From the NCBI GenBank assembly GCA_015222805.1, contig JADFVZ010000110.1, positions 1 to 54,551 of the forward strand: a stretch of 54,551 bases of DNA, read 5' to 3'. The notes under the pieces were generated by a model. The model ran no database searches, was not told where the DNA came from, and saw only the letters and a list, made by a program, of their open reading frames with translations. This stretch comes from Pseudomonadota bacterium (GTDB taxonomy: Bacteria > Pseudomonadota > Gammaproteobacteria > Xanthomonadales > SZUA-36). Numbering within the stretch: position 1 is the stretch's first letter; the number at the start of each line of letters is the position of its first letter. Shown here piece after piece: positions 27,640-37,365 of the stretch. Made by a program: the position numbers and the translations under genes.

Positions 27640-28977
27640 TTATTCAACATCGGACGCAGTCTTTTCCCAGGGTTCAGGTTTAGATTCGGACTTATCAATC
27701 AACTGGCTGCGCACCAGGCGTCCTTCCAGGCCACCAATACTTGCCAGTTGGTTGACTTCATTGCTGGGCAGGTTAATCCTGATTTTCCAGCCACCAGAAC
27801 CGTTCAGGTGTTCTTCTTCAATAGCTTCCATCTGAAACAGGCGCGCCCTGAGTCGTGCGGCCTGGGGTGGAATATCGATCCAGCCAATAATACGATCGGA
27901 AGAAAATCGCCGCTCAAGCACCTCTTTCAACACATCCAGTCCGCTACCGTCCAGGGCCGAAACCCGTATTCCACGGGGATCATCTTCACTTCCCAGCAGG
28001 CCTGCAGGGAATTCAGTTAAATCATTCTTGTTGTATATTCGCAGCACTGGTACTGCCTCGGCACCAATAGATTCGAGCACTTCGACAACTTCCTCTTCAC
28101 GCTGGGCATGTTCAGGATCAGCTGCATCGATAACATGCAGCAACAAATCTGCATCCCGGGTTTCCTGCAGTGTAGAACGGAAAGCCGAGACCAGGTCATG
28201 CGGTAGGTCGCTGACAAAGCCAACGGTGTCTGCCAGCAGCAACGGCCCGCACCCCAGGCCGTCAAGCCGACGAACGGTGGGGTCGAGGGTGGCAAATAAC
28301 TTATCTTCAGCAATTACATCACTGTTGGTAAGCTTATTAAACAACGTAGACTTGCCAGCATTGGTGTAACCGACCAGGGCTACCAGCGGATAACGACTGC
28401 GCAGGCGCGACTGGCGTGAAGTATCCCGTTGACGCTCAACCTTATCCAGGCGCGACTTCAACTGACGCAGGCGCGCTCCCAGCAGCTGGCGATCGGTTTC
28501 CAGCTGGGTTTCACCCGGACCGCGCAGGCCAATACCGCCCTTCTGCCGTTCCAGATGGGTCCAGCCGCGTACCAGACGGGTAGAAAGATGCCTTAACTGG
28601 GCTAGCTCTACCTGGAGTTTGCCTTCAAATGTGCGTGCCCGCTGGGCAAAGATATCAAGGATCAGGGTGGTTCGGTCCAGCACCCTGCATTTGATTTTTT
28701 TTTCGAGGTTGCGTTCCTGGGAAGCACTTAAAGTCTGGGATACCAGCACCAGATCGGCACCGGTTTCATCGATCTTGTCGATGAGTTCATCCACTTTTCC
28801 CTTACCGACCATATAGGCCGGGTCGGCACGTTTGCGCGGCGCCTGTAGCACTGCGAGGACTTCAACACCGGCTGAACGCGCCAACTCGGTGAACTCGCTT
28901 AAAGCGGCCTCACTCAGGCGGGAATCAAATACCGGATGGAGTATTATTGCGCGGTCTCCACGCTCTTCTCTATCCAT
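27640..28977 (-). CDS. hflX: GTPase HflX
   Basis: HflX is a ribosome-splitting GTPase active under stress. The 445-residue protein has the N-terminal HflX domain with the Gly-rich region GGIGLRGPGETQLETDRQ, and G motifs GYTNAGKST (G1), DTVGFVSDLPH (G3) and NKND (G4). It lies between hfq and hflK as in E. coli, eleven bases after hfq. Confidence 0.96.
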   Translation of the reverse strand: MDREERGDRAIILHPVFDSRLSEAALSEFTELARSAGVEVLAVLQAPRKRADPAYMVGKGKVDELIDKIDETGADLVLVSQTLSASQERNLEKKIKCRVLDRTTLILDIFAQRARTFEGKLQVELAQLRHLSTRLVRGWTHLERQKGGIGLRGPGETQLETDRQLLGARLRQLKSRLDKVERQRDTSRQSRLRSRYPLVALVGYTNAGKSTLFNKLTNSDVIAEDKLFATLDPTVRRLDGLGCGPLLLADTVGFVSDLPHDLVSAFRSTLQETRDADLLLHVIDAADPEHAQREEEVVEVLESIGAEAVPVLRIYNKNDLTEFPAGLLGSEDDPRGIRVSALDGSGLDVLKEVLERRFSSDRIIGWIDIPPQAARLRARLFQMEAIEEEHLNGSGGWKIRINLPSNEVNQLASIGGLEGRLVRSQLIDKSESKPEPWEKTASDVE

Positions 28978-28988
28978 TAATCAGACTT

Positions 28989-29264
28989 CTAACTGTTTTC
29001 GTCGTGCTCGACCTGATCGTCGGATTGATCTTCAGCATGTGCTTCGTGCTCATATATTCGAACATTCCGTGCCGGGACGATGGTGGAAATAGCATGTTTG
29101 TAGATCATCTGGGTGATTGAGTTCTTCAACAACACAGAAAACTGATCAAACGATTCAATCTGGCCCTGTAATTTTATTCCATTGACCAGGAATATGGAGA
29201 CCGGTACCCGCTCGCGGCGCAGTGCATTCAAATAAGGTTCTTGTAAACTCTGACCTTTTGACAT
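28989..29264 (-). CDS. hfq: RNA chaperone Hfq
   Basis: This 91-residue Sm-like protein has Sm1 ([21 protein letters not shown]) and Sm2 (YKHAIST) motifs, the proximal-face residues in YKH, and an acidic, disordered C-terminal tail. It pairs small RNAs with mRNAs. AAGGA lies before the ATG. Placed between miaA and hflX, the standard order. Confidence 0.97.
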   Translation of the reverse strand: MSKGQSLQEPYLNALRRERVPVSIFLVNGIKLQGQIESFDQFSVLLKNSITQMIYKHAISTIVPARNVRIYEHEAHAEDQSDDQVEHDENS

Positions 29265-29349
29265 AATTGTTATCCTTTTTATCCATTGTAATTATTATCG
29301 GTGATTATCAATAGTACCAATAAACAGTGCCGATTTAGAATATTTGGGG

Positions 29350-30330
29350 TCATTCATCCGGCATTTCAAGGAATACCCCTACTTCCTTGATAATACGGGA
29401 AGAATTACCTGCCCCGGGCCAATCATACCATAGGCATAACGGGATCTGGCGCAACCAGGTCAGCTGCCGTTTAGCCAACTGCCGAGTGGCGCTTACCACC
29501 GCATCCCGAAATATTTGGAAGGCATCAGGATCGCGTTCACCTGCTGCCCTGGCTTCGAGGTATTCCCAGCCCTGACGGTAGCCCACAGAGCGCATCACCG
29601 TACTGTCCTTATCTAGACCCGGCCTTGCCATAAGAGCTTTCATTTCGTCCAGGAAACCTGCTGCCAACATTTGCTCAAAACGGCTTTCAATTCGCTGATG
29701 CAGGATGGCCCGGTCACCTGCTGTTAATATCAGCTTCAGTATCCTTGCCTGTAACGGGGATTGCTTTTGTTGCTGCAGGCTGGTCATGCTAACCCCGGTT
29801 AACTGGCAAACTTCCAGGGCCCGCTGGATCCGCTGGCGGTCATTGGTTTTAATCCGTTCGGCAGCAAGCGGATCAAGCAACCGCAACTCGGCATGTAGTG
29901 CTGGCCAGCCCTCAATCTCCGCCCTGCCCTCAATTTCCTTACGCATTACCGGGTCGGCATCCGGCAGCGGTGAAAGCCCGTATTCAAGCGCATTAAAATA
30001 TAAAACAGTACCGCCAACCAGTAGCGGAATCCGACCTGCGGCCCAGCTGGCTTGCATAATACCCAGGGCATCTTTACAGAAATTAGCCGCACTGTAAGTA
30101 TCTTCCGGATTACGAATATCAACCAATGCATGCGGGGCCTGGGCAAGAATTTCAGCTTCGGGCTTGGCACTACCAATATCCATGCCACGATAAACCATCG
30201 CTGAATCGACAGAAATAATGTCAATTGGAAATCGCCCTGCCAGTTCGATCGCCAGCCCGGTTTTACCGGTTGCGGTTGCACCCATCAGGAATATGACCGG
30301 TGGGAGTTGTTTTATCATCGTCCGTTTCAT
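29350..30330 (-). CDS. miaA: tRNA dimethylallyltransferase MiaA
   Basis: MiaA puts a dimethylallyl group on A37 of tRNAs reading UNN codons. The P-loop GATATGKT, the motif SVDSAMVYRGMDIGSAKP and DIRNPEDTYSAANF are plain. The ATG at 30330 gives 326 residues, close to E. coli. A longer frame to 30429 exists, but its extra residues look like translated intergenic DNA. An ATG at 30318 is another choice. Its prenyl donor would come from the isoprenoid pathway, parts of which are encoded at 51-53 kb. Confidence 0.94.
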   Translation of the reverse strand: MKRTMIKQLPPVIFLMGATATGKTGLAIELAGRFPIDIISVDSAMVYRGMDIGSAKPEAEILAQAPHALVDIRNPEDTYSAANFCKDALGIMQASWAAGRIPLLVGGTVLYFNALEYGLSPLPDADPVMRKEIEGRAEIEGWPALHAELRLLDPLAAERIKTNDRQRIQRALEVCQLTGVSMTSLQQQKQSPLQARILKLILTAGDRAILHQRIESRFEQMLAAGFLDEMKALMARPGLDKDSTVMRSVGYRQGWEYLEARAAGERDPDAFQIFRDAVVSATRQLAKRQLTWLRQIPLCLWYDWPGAGNSSRIIKEVGVFLEMPDE

Positions 30331-30344
30331 TAATATTTCATCCC

Positions 30345-30505
30345 AGAGCGACAGCTGGTTGTATCCCGGGTGAAACAGATTGAGATTCAGAGTCTTCAAG
30401 AGCAAGGCGGCAGGTGCCCGTAATAGCAACGCTATTGCTAGCGCATGGCAACGCGGCTATTGGGAATTCTGGGCTCAAGATGTTCATCAGGAATACAATC
30501 CAGGG
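30345..30505. repeat. Structured intergenic element between miaA and mutL
   Basis: The 180-base gap between miaA and mutL contains nested short dyads around AATAGCAACGCTATT and a related GCGGCTATT, flanked by GGCGGCAGGTGCC. It looks like a dispersed extragenic palindromic element, but no second copy is seen in this window, so the call rests on structure alone. Confidence 0.35.
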
Positions 30506-30510
30506 ATCCC

Positions 30511-32325
30511 CTACTGACCTCGCATAAATAAGCGATCTAATGAATGCATATCCAGCTGCACCCAGGTCGGGCGACCATGGTTGCACTGGTCAGAACGTTC
30601 GGTGGCTTCCATTTGCCGCAGCAAGGCATTCATTTCGGTGATGTTCAGGCGCCGGTTGGCGCGTACCGAACCGTGGCAAGCCATGGTTGAAAGGATCTCA
30701 TTTTGCTGCTCCTGGATCCGGCTGCTACCACCGAGGCTGGTGAAGTCGGCGAGCACATCACGTACCAGTTGATCAATATCGGCATCCTGCAACTGCACAG
30801 GCACCTGGCGCACCAGTAGAGACTCCGGGCCGCTGGCACGCAGTTCAAAACCCAGCCGGGAAAACTCTACTTCAAACTGTTCAACTGCCAGGATTTCTGC
30901 TTCTGAAACATGCAATGTCATTGGTACCAGCAGCTGCTGTGGCTCCGGCCCTGAGTCATCCATCGCCTGTTTCAAGCGTTCATAGGTAATCCGTTCATGT
31001 GCTGCATGCATATCGACCAGTACCATACCCTGCCGGTTTTCTGCCAGAATATAAACGCCGTGTAGTTGCCCCAGGGCGTAACCCAATGGTGGTGTACTTT
31101 CATCTTCCGGGCTCACGCGTACTGTACCCGTATCCGCATCAGCCTGGGTTTGAACACTGCTTAATACAGCATAGGCAGATAATGATTCACGAATCGGTAA
31201 ACTACCACTGCCGTATTGGCCAATGTTTGCCAGCGGGCGGGATGCCGTTGATGTACCCGCCCAGGCAGTCGAACTGCTGCCCATTGCAGCGGGGGCACTG
31301 CTGATTCCATCATCCTCAAGGTTCGCCGGTCGAGTTTCCGCTAGCATGTGGTGCAGGCTGGAGTAAATGAAATTATGGGTATCACGACCGTTACGAAAGC
31401 GAACCTCGTGTTTTTGCGGATGAACATTTACATCAACCAGCGCCGGATCAATTTCAAGGTAGAGTACAAAAGCCGGATGCCTGCCGTGGAAAAGCACATC
31501 CTGAAATGCCCGTCGTACCGCATGGGCTATCAGGCGGTCCTTGACCATCCTGCCGTTAACAAAGAAATACTGCTGGTCTGCCTGTGAGCGTGAATAGGTC
31601 GGTCGCGCTACCCAGCCATGCAGGAGCATGCCCTCACGCTGGTTTTCTACTGGCATACTGTTTTCGATAAACTCCCGGCCGTTCACCAGGGCCACGCGCT
31701 TGTGCATTTGCTCTATATCATCAGCCGCAGGAATCAGGCGGGTCACTTTGCCATTATTCTTCAATTCAAAAGTGCAATGCCGCCGTGCCAGCGCCAGGCG
31801 CTTGATCAGTTCGTCAATATGTTTATATTCGGTATTATCTGTACGCAGGAATTTGCGTCGCGCCGGGGTATTGTAAAACAGATCCAGCACATCAATAAAT
31901 GTGCCCTGCTCGCCGCTGGAGGGTTGCGGCTCACTAACCACCCCCTGGTTTGAACTCAGCTGCCAGCCATGGCGGGCATCGGCTGTGGCTGAACTCAGGG
32001 TCAGGCGTGAAATTGAGGCAATACTCGCAAGTGCCTCACCACGGAAACCAAGGGAGGCAATATGCTCAAGATCTTCCAGGCTAGAAATCTTGCTGGTAGC
32101 ATGCCTGCCGAGTGCCAGCGCCAGTTCATCACGAGGAATCCCCATGCCGTTATCGCGCACACGGATACGGCGTTTGCCACCCTGCTCTATTTCAATTTCA
32201 ATCCGGGTAGCACCAGCATCCAGTGCATTTTCCACCAGCTCTTTAACCACAGATGCAGGCCTTTCAATAACCTCACCGGCAGCGATCTGGTTAACCAGGT
32301 GATCTGGTAATAGTTGGATTCCCAT
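30511..32325 (-). CDS. mutL: DNA mismatch repair protein MutL
   Basis: MutL links MutS mismatch recognition to strand incision. The 604-residue protein has the GHKL ATPase motifs ELVENALDAGAT, DNGMGIP and GFRGEALASI, then the KHEVRFRNG end of the transducer domain. A variable linker (about 340-410) leads to the C-terminal dimer domain with MACHGSVRANRRL. There is no DQHA(x)2E(x)4E endonuclease motif; the dimer domain begins MVLVDMHAAHERITYERL instead, as in MutH-type organisms. Confidence 0.95.
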   Translation of the reverse strand: MGIQLLPDHLVNQIAAGEVIERPASVVKELVENALDAGATRIEIEIEQGGKRRIRVRDNGMGIPRDELALALGRHATSKISSLEDLEHIASLGFRGEALASIASISRLTLSSATADARHGWQLSSNQGVVSEPQPSSGEQGTFIDVLDLFYNTPARRKFLRTDNTEYKHIDELIKRLALARRHCTFELKNNGKVTRLIPAADDIEQMHKRVALVNGREFIENSMPVENQREGMLLHGWVARPTYSRSQADQQYFFVNGRMVKDRLIAHAVRRAFQDVLFHGRHPAFVLYLEIDPALVDVNVHPQKHEVRFRNGRDTHNFIYSSLHHMLAETRPANLEDDGISSAPAAMGSSSTAWAGTSTASRPLANIGQYGSGSLPIRESLSAYAVLSSVQTQADADTGTVRVSPEDESTPPLGYALGQLHGVYILAENRQGMVLVDMHAAHERITYERLKQAMDDSGPEPQQLLVPMTLHVSEAEILAVEQFEVEFSRLGFELRASGPESLLVRQVPVQLQDADIDQLVRDVLADFTSLGGSSRIQEQQNEILSTMACHGSVRANRRLNITEMNALLRQMEATERSDQCNHGRPTWVQLDMHSLDRLFMRGQ

Positions 32326-32463
32326 GGGCGGTATAATACACCAATGGGGTCACACCTCTAGTGTCTATATGCAAAGGTTCCTGGTAGCCGAAGCCGAATA
32401 CAAACAACCTGCTTGATAAGCTCACTCGTGCTGATGGTTTTGACTCCGACCCTGGTACTTTGC

Positions 32464-35400
32464 TTACATATTTCGGCGGTATTCTCCACCTACTGAGTAG
32501 AGTGTGTTGGACATTTGTCCTAATGAGCAGGATTTTGCAACTTCCATCAGCGCTGCGAAACTGTTGTGGCGGTCACGAGCCGTTTGCGCCAGGGCTTCCA
32601 GTAATTCGGGGCTTTTCCCAGAATTGACAACCCGAAAAGCTTCTACAGCACTTACCTGGGAGTTTTTCTCTGCATCCGTTGAGCGAGCCAGTTCTGGGCT
32701 TGCAGTCGACTCATTATTTGCATCCGCATCGAGGAAGGTATTCACACCGATAATAGGCAGGCTGCCATCATGCTTTTTATGTTCATACAGCATCGACTCA
32801 TCCTGGATTTTGCCCCGCTGGTACATAGTATCCATGGCACCCAACACCCCACCACGATCAGAAATTCGCTCAAACTCAACGTAGACAGCTTCTTCTACCA
32901 GATCTGTCAGCTCTTCAATAATAAAACTGCCCTGCAGTGAGTTTTCGCAAACATTAAGACCCAGTTCACGATTGATAATTAACTGTATGGCCACTGCCCG
33001 GCGTACAGATTCTTCTGTCGGGGTGGTAATCGCTTCATCATAAGCATTGGTATGCAGGCTGTTGCAATTATCGTAAAGGGCATAAAGTGCCTGCAGGGTG
33101 GTACGAATATCGTTGAACTGGATTTCCTGGGCATGCAATGAGCGACCCGAGGTTTGAATATGATATTTCAGTTTTTGTGAGCGTTCGGAGGCACCGAAGC
33201 GTTCACGCATGGCCCGCGCCCAGATTCGCCGTGCTACTCGGCCAATAACGGCATATTCGGCATCCATACCATTGGAAAAGAAGAAGCTCAAATTCCCGGC
33301 AAATTCATCAATTTCCATACCACGGGCTAAATAGTATTCAACAATGGTAAACCCGTTGGAAAGCGTAAACGCTAGCTGTGAGATCGGATTCGCCCCAGCT
33401 TCTGCAATATGGTAGCCGGAGATTGAAACGGAATAGAAATTTCCAATCTGATTATCCACAAAAAATTGCTGGATATCACCCATCATCCTGAGTGCGAATT
33501 CAGTGGCAAAAATACAGGTATTTTGTGCCTGGTCTTCCTTAAGGATATCCGCCTGGACCGTGCCACGAACCGTTTTCAGGGTTTGCTCCCGGATGCGGGC
33601 ATAGGTATCACTGTCCACCAGTTGATCGCCGGTTACACCCAGCATAGCCAGGCCGAGGCCATTATTTGTTGCGGGTAACTTACCCTGGTACTTTGGCCTG
33701 GCTGAGGAACCCAGCAGGGCATCAATTTTCTTCTGTGCTGATTCCCATTGATTGTTTTCCTTAAGGTGTTTTTCAACCTGTTGGTCAATCGCGGCATTCA
33801 TATAAAAGGCCAGGACCATGGGTGCAGGTCCATTGATAGTCATTGAAACCGAGGTCGTCGGTGCACACAGGTCAAAACCCGAATAGAGCTTTTTCATGTC
33901 ATCAAGGGTGGCAATAGAGACGCCGGAATTACCAATTTTCCCATAAATATCCGGGCGTGTATGCGGGTCTTCACCATACAGGGTGACCGAATCAAAGGCG
34001 GTTGATAATCGTGCCGTGGGCTGGCCGGAAGCGAGTAAATGGAAGCGCCTGTTGGTGCGTTCTGGTGTACCTTCTCCCGCAAACATACGGGTGGGATCTT
34101 CACCCGCACGCCGATAGGGAAACAGGCCTGCGGTGTACGGATAGAAACCCGGCAGGTTTTCGGTCAGCAAAAACCGTAACAGTGAACCCCAGTCGGAATA
34201 TGTCGGCAGGCCGAGTTTCGGTATTTTCAGGCCAGACAGGCTTTCGATATAATTTGCCCCAGTAATTTCTCGATTCCTGACCTGGTAGCTGAATGTGTCT
34301 GTACGGGCGTTTTGTTTGCGCGCATCCCATTCCCGCAGCAACTGCAGGCTATCACCCGCGAGTTCACGCAGGGATTCGTTATAACGTTCACGCAGGGTTT
34401 TTATGCTGCGGTCTTCACTCGCTAAAATTTGTTCCGGTGAATACATTTCCAGCAAGCCGGGTAATTCCTTATCAGCTAATGCCTGCAGAGCAAGATAGAG
34501 GCTATGGGCCAGCCCGGCAGCCTCAACCTGGCGTTCAACATCCTGTTTAACACTACGCCCGCTATCTACAATTTCTGCCAGATAGCGCTGCCTGGACGCT
34601 GGGATCAGGACCGTTTCACGCGGCTCCCTGATACTGGTATCAATTGCCGGTTGCCAGTCTTCCAACGGCAGCCCAAGTGTTTCCTGGAGCAAGCGGCAAA
34701 GGTTGGCAAACATCCAGCTTAATCCCGGATCATTGAACTGGCTCGCAATTGTCGGGAATACCGGAACCTCATCATCCGCCATGCTAAATGCCAGGTTATT
34801 GCGTTTCCACTGTTTACGGATGTCCCGCAGGGCATCTTCTGCACCACGCCGATCATATTTATTCAGTACCACCAGTTTGGCAAAATCGAGCATGTCGATT
34901 TTTTCCAACTGGCTGGCGGCACCAAAATCCGAGGTCATTACATAAACGGGAAAATCAACCAGGTCGACAATTTCAGAGTCTGACTGACCAATGCCTGCAG
35001 TTTCTACCAGCACCAGGTCAAAACCGGTGGCTTTCAGGAAATCAATAGTATCCCGCAACATCGCACTGGTCGCCCGGTGTTGCCTTCGGGTTGCCATTGA
35101 GCGCATATAAATATTGCCATGCCGGAGGCTGTTCATGCGGATACGGTCACCCAGTAGTGCTCCACCCGTACGTCTCCGGGTTGGATCAACCGCGAGGACA
35201 GCAATATGTTTATCCGGAAAATACTGCTGGAAGCGATTCAGCAGTTCGTCGGTCAGGCTCGACTTACCGGCACCACCGGTACCAGTAATGCCTACAACCG
35301 GTGCCTGCGAACTTACTGCAGCCCATGCACGGCGTTTGAGCTTAAGCTCAGCCTCGGTGAAACAGTCATTTTCCAGTGCACTGATCATTGCCGCAATGGA

Positions 35401-35907
35401 GTTGTCATCATCCAGGTTAACCTGCTCGGGGACATTCACAGCTTGTTGTTTTTGCCGTACTCGCCCGACCAGGTCTTCAATCATTTCCACCAGGCCCAGC
35501 TTTAAACCATCGTGCGGATGGTAAATTCGAGAAATACCGTAGTCCTGCAGTTGATCAATTTCCTCCAGGGTAATGGTACCGCCGCCACCGGCAAATATCT
35601 GTATATGACCGGCACCACGCTCACGCAGGCGATCGACCATATAGCGGAAGTATTCATTATGACCACCCTGGTAAGAGGAAATCGCAATGGCATCGGCATC
35701 CTCCTGGATTGCGGCACTGACAATTTCATCAACACTGCGGTTATGCCCAAGGTGGACTACTTCAGCACCTTGTGCCTGGATCAGGCGGCGCATTATATTA
35801 ATCGCTGCATCGTGGCCGTCAAAAAGGGAGGCGGCCGTTACAAAGCGCAGGGGCCTTGCTTCAGCTTGTGTTTGTGCCGCAGATATTGTTGTCGCCGGAC
35901 GGTTCAT
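32464..35907 (-). CDS. icmF: Fused isobutyryl-CoA mutase IcmF
   Basis: This 1147-residue protein fuses three parts. An N-terminal B12-binding domain has SLFDGHDAAINIM. A MeaB-like G-protein chaperone carries GTGGAGKSSL as P-loop and NKYD as base motif. The C-terminal acyl-CoA mutase barrel contains FPYRRAGEDPTRMFAGEG and SVSISGYHIAEAGANP. The full fusion and these motifs mark IcmF, which rearranges isobutyryl-CoA to n-butyryl-CoA and, in tested members, isovaleryl-CoA to pivalyl-CoA. The Arg that precedes SISGYH in methylmalonyl-CoA mutases is missing (reads GNFYSVSISGYH). GGAG lies before the ATG. It is divergent from the leucine-degradation operon. Confidence 0.92.
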   Translation of the reverse strand: MNRPATTISAAQTQAEARPLRFVTAASLFDGHDAAINIMRRLIQAQGAEVVHLGHNRSVDEIVSAAIQEDADAIAISSYQGGHNEYFRYMVDRLRERGAGHIQIFAGGGGTITLEEIDQLQDYGISRIYHPHDGLKLGLVEMIEDLVGRVRQKQQAVNVPEQVNLDDDNSIAAMISALENDCFTEAELKLKRRAWAAVSSQAPVVGITGTGGAGKSSLTDELLNRFQQYFPDKHIAVLAVDPTRRRTGGALLGDRIRMNSLRHGNIYMRSMATRRQHRATSAMLRDTIDFLKATGFDLVLVETAGIGQSDSEIVDLVDFPVYVMTSDFGAASQLEKIDMLDFAKLVVLNKYDRRGAEDALRDIRKQWKRNNLAFSMADDEVPVFPTIASQFNDPGLSWMFANLCRLLQETLGLPLEDWQPAIDTSIREPRETVLIPASRQRYLAEIVDSGRSVKQDVERQVEAAGLAHSLYLALQALADKELPGLLEMYSPEQILASEDRSIKTLRERYNESLRELAGDSLQLLREWDARKQNARTDTFSYQVRNREITGANYIESLSGLKIPKLGLPTYSDWGSLLRFLLTENLPGFYPYTAGLFPYRRAGEDPTRMFAGEGTPERTNRRFHLLASGQPTARLSTAFDSVTLYGEDPHTRPDIYGKIGNSGVSIATLDDMKKLYSGFDLCAPTTSVSMTINGPAPMVLAFYMNAAIDQQVEKHLKENNQWESAQKKIDALLGSSARPKYQGKLPATNNGLGLAMLGVTGDQLVDSDTYARIREQTLKTVRGTVQADILKEDQAQNTCIFATEFALRMMGDIQQFFVDNQIGNFYSVSISGYHIAEAGANPISQLAFTLSNGFTIVEYYLARGMEIDEFAGNLSFFFSNGMDAEYAVIGRVARRIWARAMRERFGASERSQKLKYHIQTSGRSLHAQEIQFNDIRTTLQALYALYDNCNSLHTNAYDEAITTPTEESVRRAVAIQLIINRELGLNVCENSLQGSFIIEELTDLVEEAVYVEFERISDRGGVLGAMDTMYQRGKIQDESMLYEHKKHDGSLPIIGVNTFLDADANNESTASPELARSTDAEKNSQVSAVEAFRVVNSGKSPELLEALAQTARDRHNSFAALMEVAKSCSLGQMSNTLYSVGGEYRRNM

Positions 35908-36240
35908 CTACCGAACTCCAGATATTATTGTCAGATTGGTCTATTTTACTGCCTTTTTCCCATCCGTGTGCGTATGCATCCCTTCAATAAAAAACTATCA
36001 CGCAGTGAGCAAAATTCTTTCTAATCAGGTAAAATATACTGTTGACGGATAGTGCGTTTTAAGCAGCCGGACTGGGTCATAATCGGGCTTGTTATCTTCG
36101 CATTTCATGCCTATACAGACTTTATTTTCGAATGTCGAAATTGTGCTTCAGGAACACGAATATTGGAGTACCGGATTTTTTCCGCTGATGCACGAGTCAC
36201 GACTTTCAAATCTTAATTAAAAAAACACGGGAGAACTATT
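35908..36240. promoter_or_regulatory. Divergent regulatory region, icmF / leucine operon
   Basis: This 333-base gap has no convincing gene. It is A/T-rich, and contains a dyad TTTCGA-ATG-TCGAAA near 36130-36145, which could be a regulator site. A ribosome site GGGAG (36229-36233) serves the GTG of the dehydrogenase. No match to a known operator is claimed. Confidence 0.45.
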
Positions 36241-37344
36241 GTGGATTTATTTGAAACCATTCATGAAACCGAGCACGAGCAAGTTGTTTTTTGCCATAAC
36301 AAGAGTGCCGGACTTAAAGCCATCATCGCCATACACGATACTACCCTGGGTCCGGCCCTGGGCGGTTTGCGCATGTGGCCCTACGAAACTGAGCAGGCAG
36401 CCCTCAACGATGTGTTGCGCCTGTCCCGCGGCATGACTTACAAAGCTGCCGTTTCCGGACTCAACCTGGGCGGTGGGAAATCAGTCATCATCGGCGATCC
36501 TGCCAAAGACAAATCAGAAGAGTTATTCCGTGCGCTGGGTCGTTTTATTGACTCACTCAACGGTCGCTATATCACCGCTGAAGATGTTGGTATTGATGTT
36601 AATGATATGGAATACGTGTTCCAGGAAACCAGCAATGTGGTAGGTGTACACCAGGTGCATGGCGGCTCCGGCGATCCTTCACCATTTACCGCTTTCGGTA
36701 CTCTCCAGGGTATTCGCGCCAGCCTGCAGAAACAGTACGGCAATGAAGACATCGGCAAATACAGCTATGCAGTACAGGGACTGGGTCATGTAGGTTTTGA
36801 ACTGGTTAAATTATTGCGTGCCGAAAATGCCAAAGTTTTTGTTACCGACATCAACCAGGAAGCCGTTGCCAAATCCGTCGAACTGGGTTGTGAAGCTGTT
36901 GGCCTGGATGATATTTATACGGTAGATGCCGATGTATTCTGCCCTTGTGCACTGGGCGCGGTAGTGAATGAAAAAACCATACCGGAATTCAAATTCAAGA
37001 TTATTTGCGGGGCTGCCAATAACCAGCTTGCAGATGATGCCGCCGGCGATGAACTGGATCGGCGCGGTATTGTTTACGCACCCGATTATGCGGTGAATGC
37101 AGGCGGACTGATGAATGTGGCTATCGAACTGGAAGGTTACAACAGCGAGCGTGCCACCCGGATGATGCGGACCATTTACTATAATGTCGGGCGCATCTTC
37201 ACCATTGCTGAACGCGATGGTATTCCCAGTTATAAAGCGGCAGACCGCATGGCCCAGGAACGCATTGATGCCGTTGGCAAACTGAAACTCCCGTATATGG
37301 GCCAGTCCCACCGCTTCCTCGGGCGGGTTCGCAACGGCGTTTAA
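36241..37344 (+). CDS. Leucine dehydrogenase (Glu/Leu/Phe/Val dehydrogenase)
   Basis: This 367-residue NAD-dependent enzyme deaminates leucine and other branched amino acids to 2-oxo acids. The substrate region GPALGGLRMWPY, the catalytic lysine in SRGMTYKAAVSGLNLGGGKSVI, and the Rossmann motif VQGLGHVGFELV are clear. The length fits the Leu/Val branch better than glutamate dehydrogenase. It starts with GTG preceded by GGGAG. It heads the leucine-degradation operon, replacing a transaminase for the first step. Confidence 0.92.
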   Translation: MDLFETIHETEHEQVVFCHNKSAGLKAIIAIHDTTLGPALGGLRMWPYETEQAALNDVLRLSRGMTYKAAVSGLNLGGGKSVIIGDPAKDKSEELFRALGRFIDSLNGRYITAEDVGIDVNDMEYVFQETSNVVGVHQVHGGSGDPSPFTAFGTLQGIRASLQKQYGNEDIGKYSYAVQGLGHVGFELVKLLRAENAKVFVTDINQEAVAKSVELGCEAVGLDDIYTVDADVFCPCALGAVVNEKTIPEFKFKIICGAANNQLADDAAGDELDRRGIVYAPDYAVNAGGLMNVAIELEGYNSERATRMMRTIYYNVGRIFTIAERDGIPSYKAADRMAQERIDAVGKLKLPYMGQSHRFLGRVRNGV

Positions 37345-37365
37345 AGCAACAAACAGGAAGCCATC

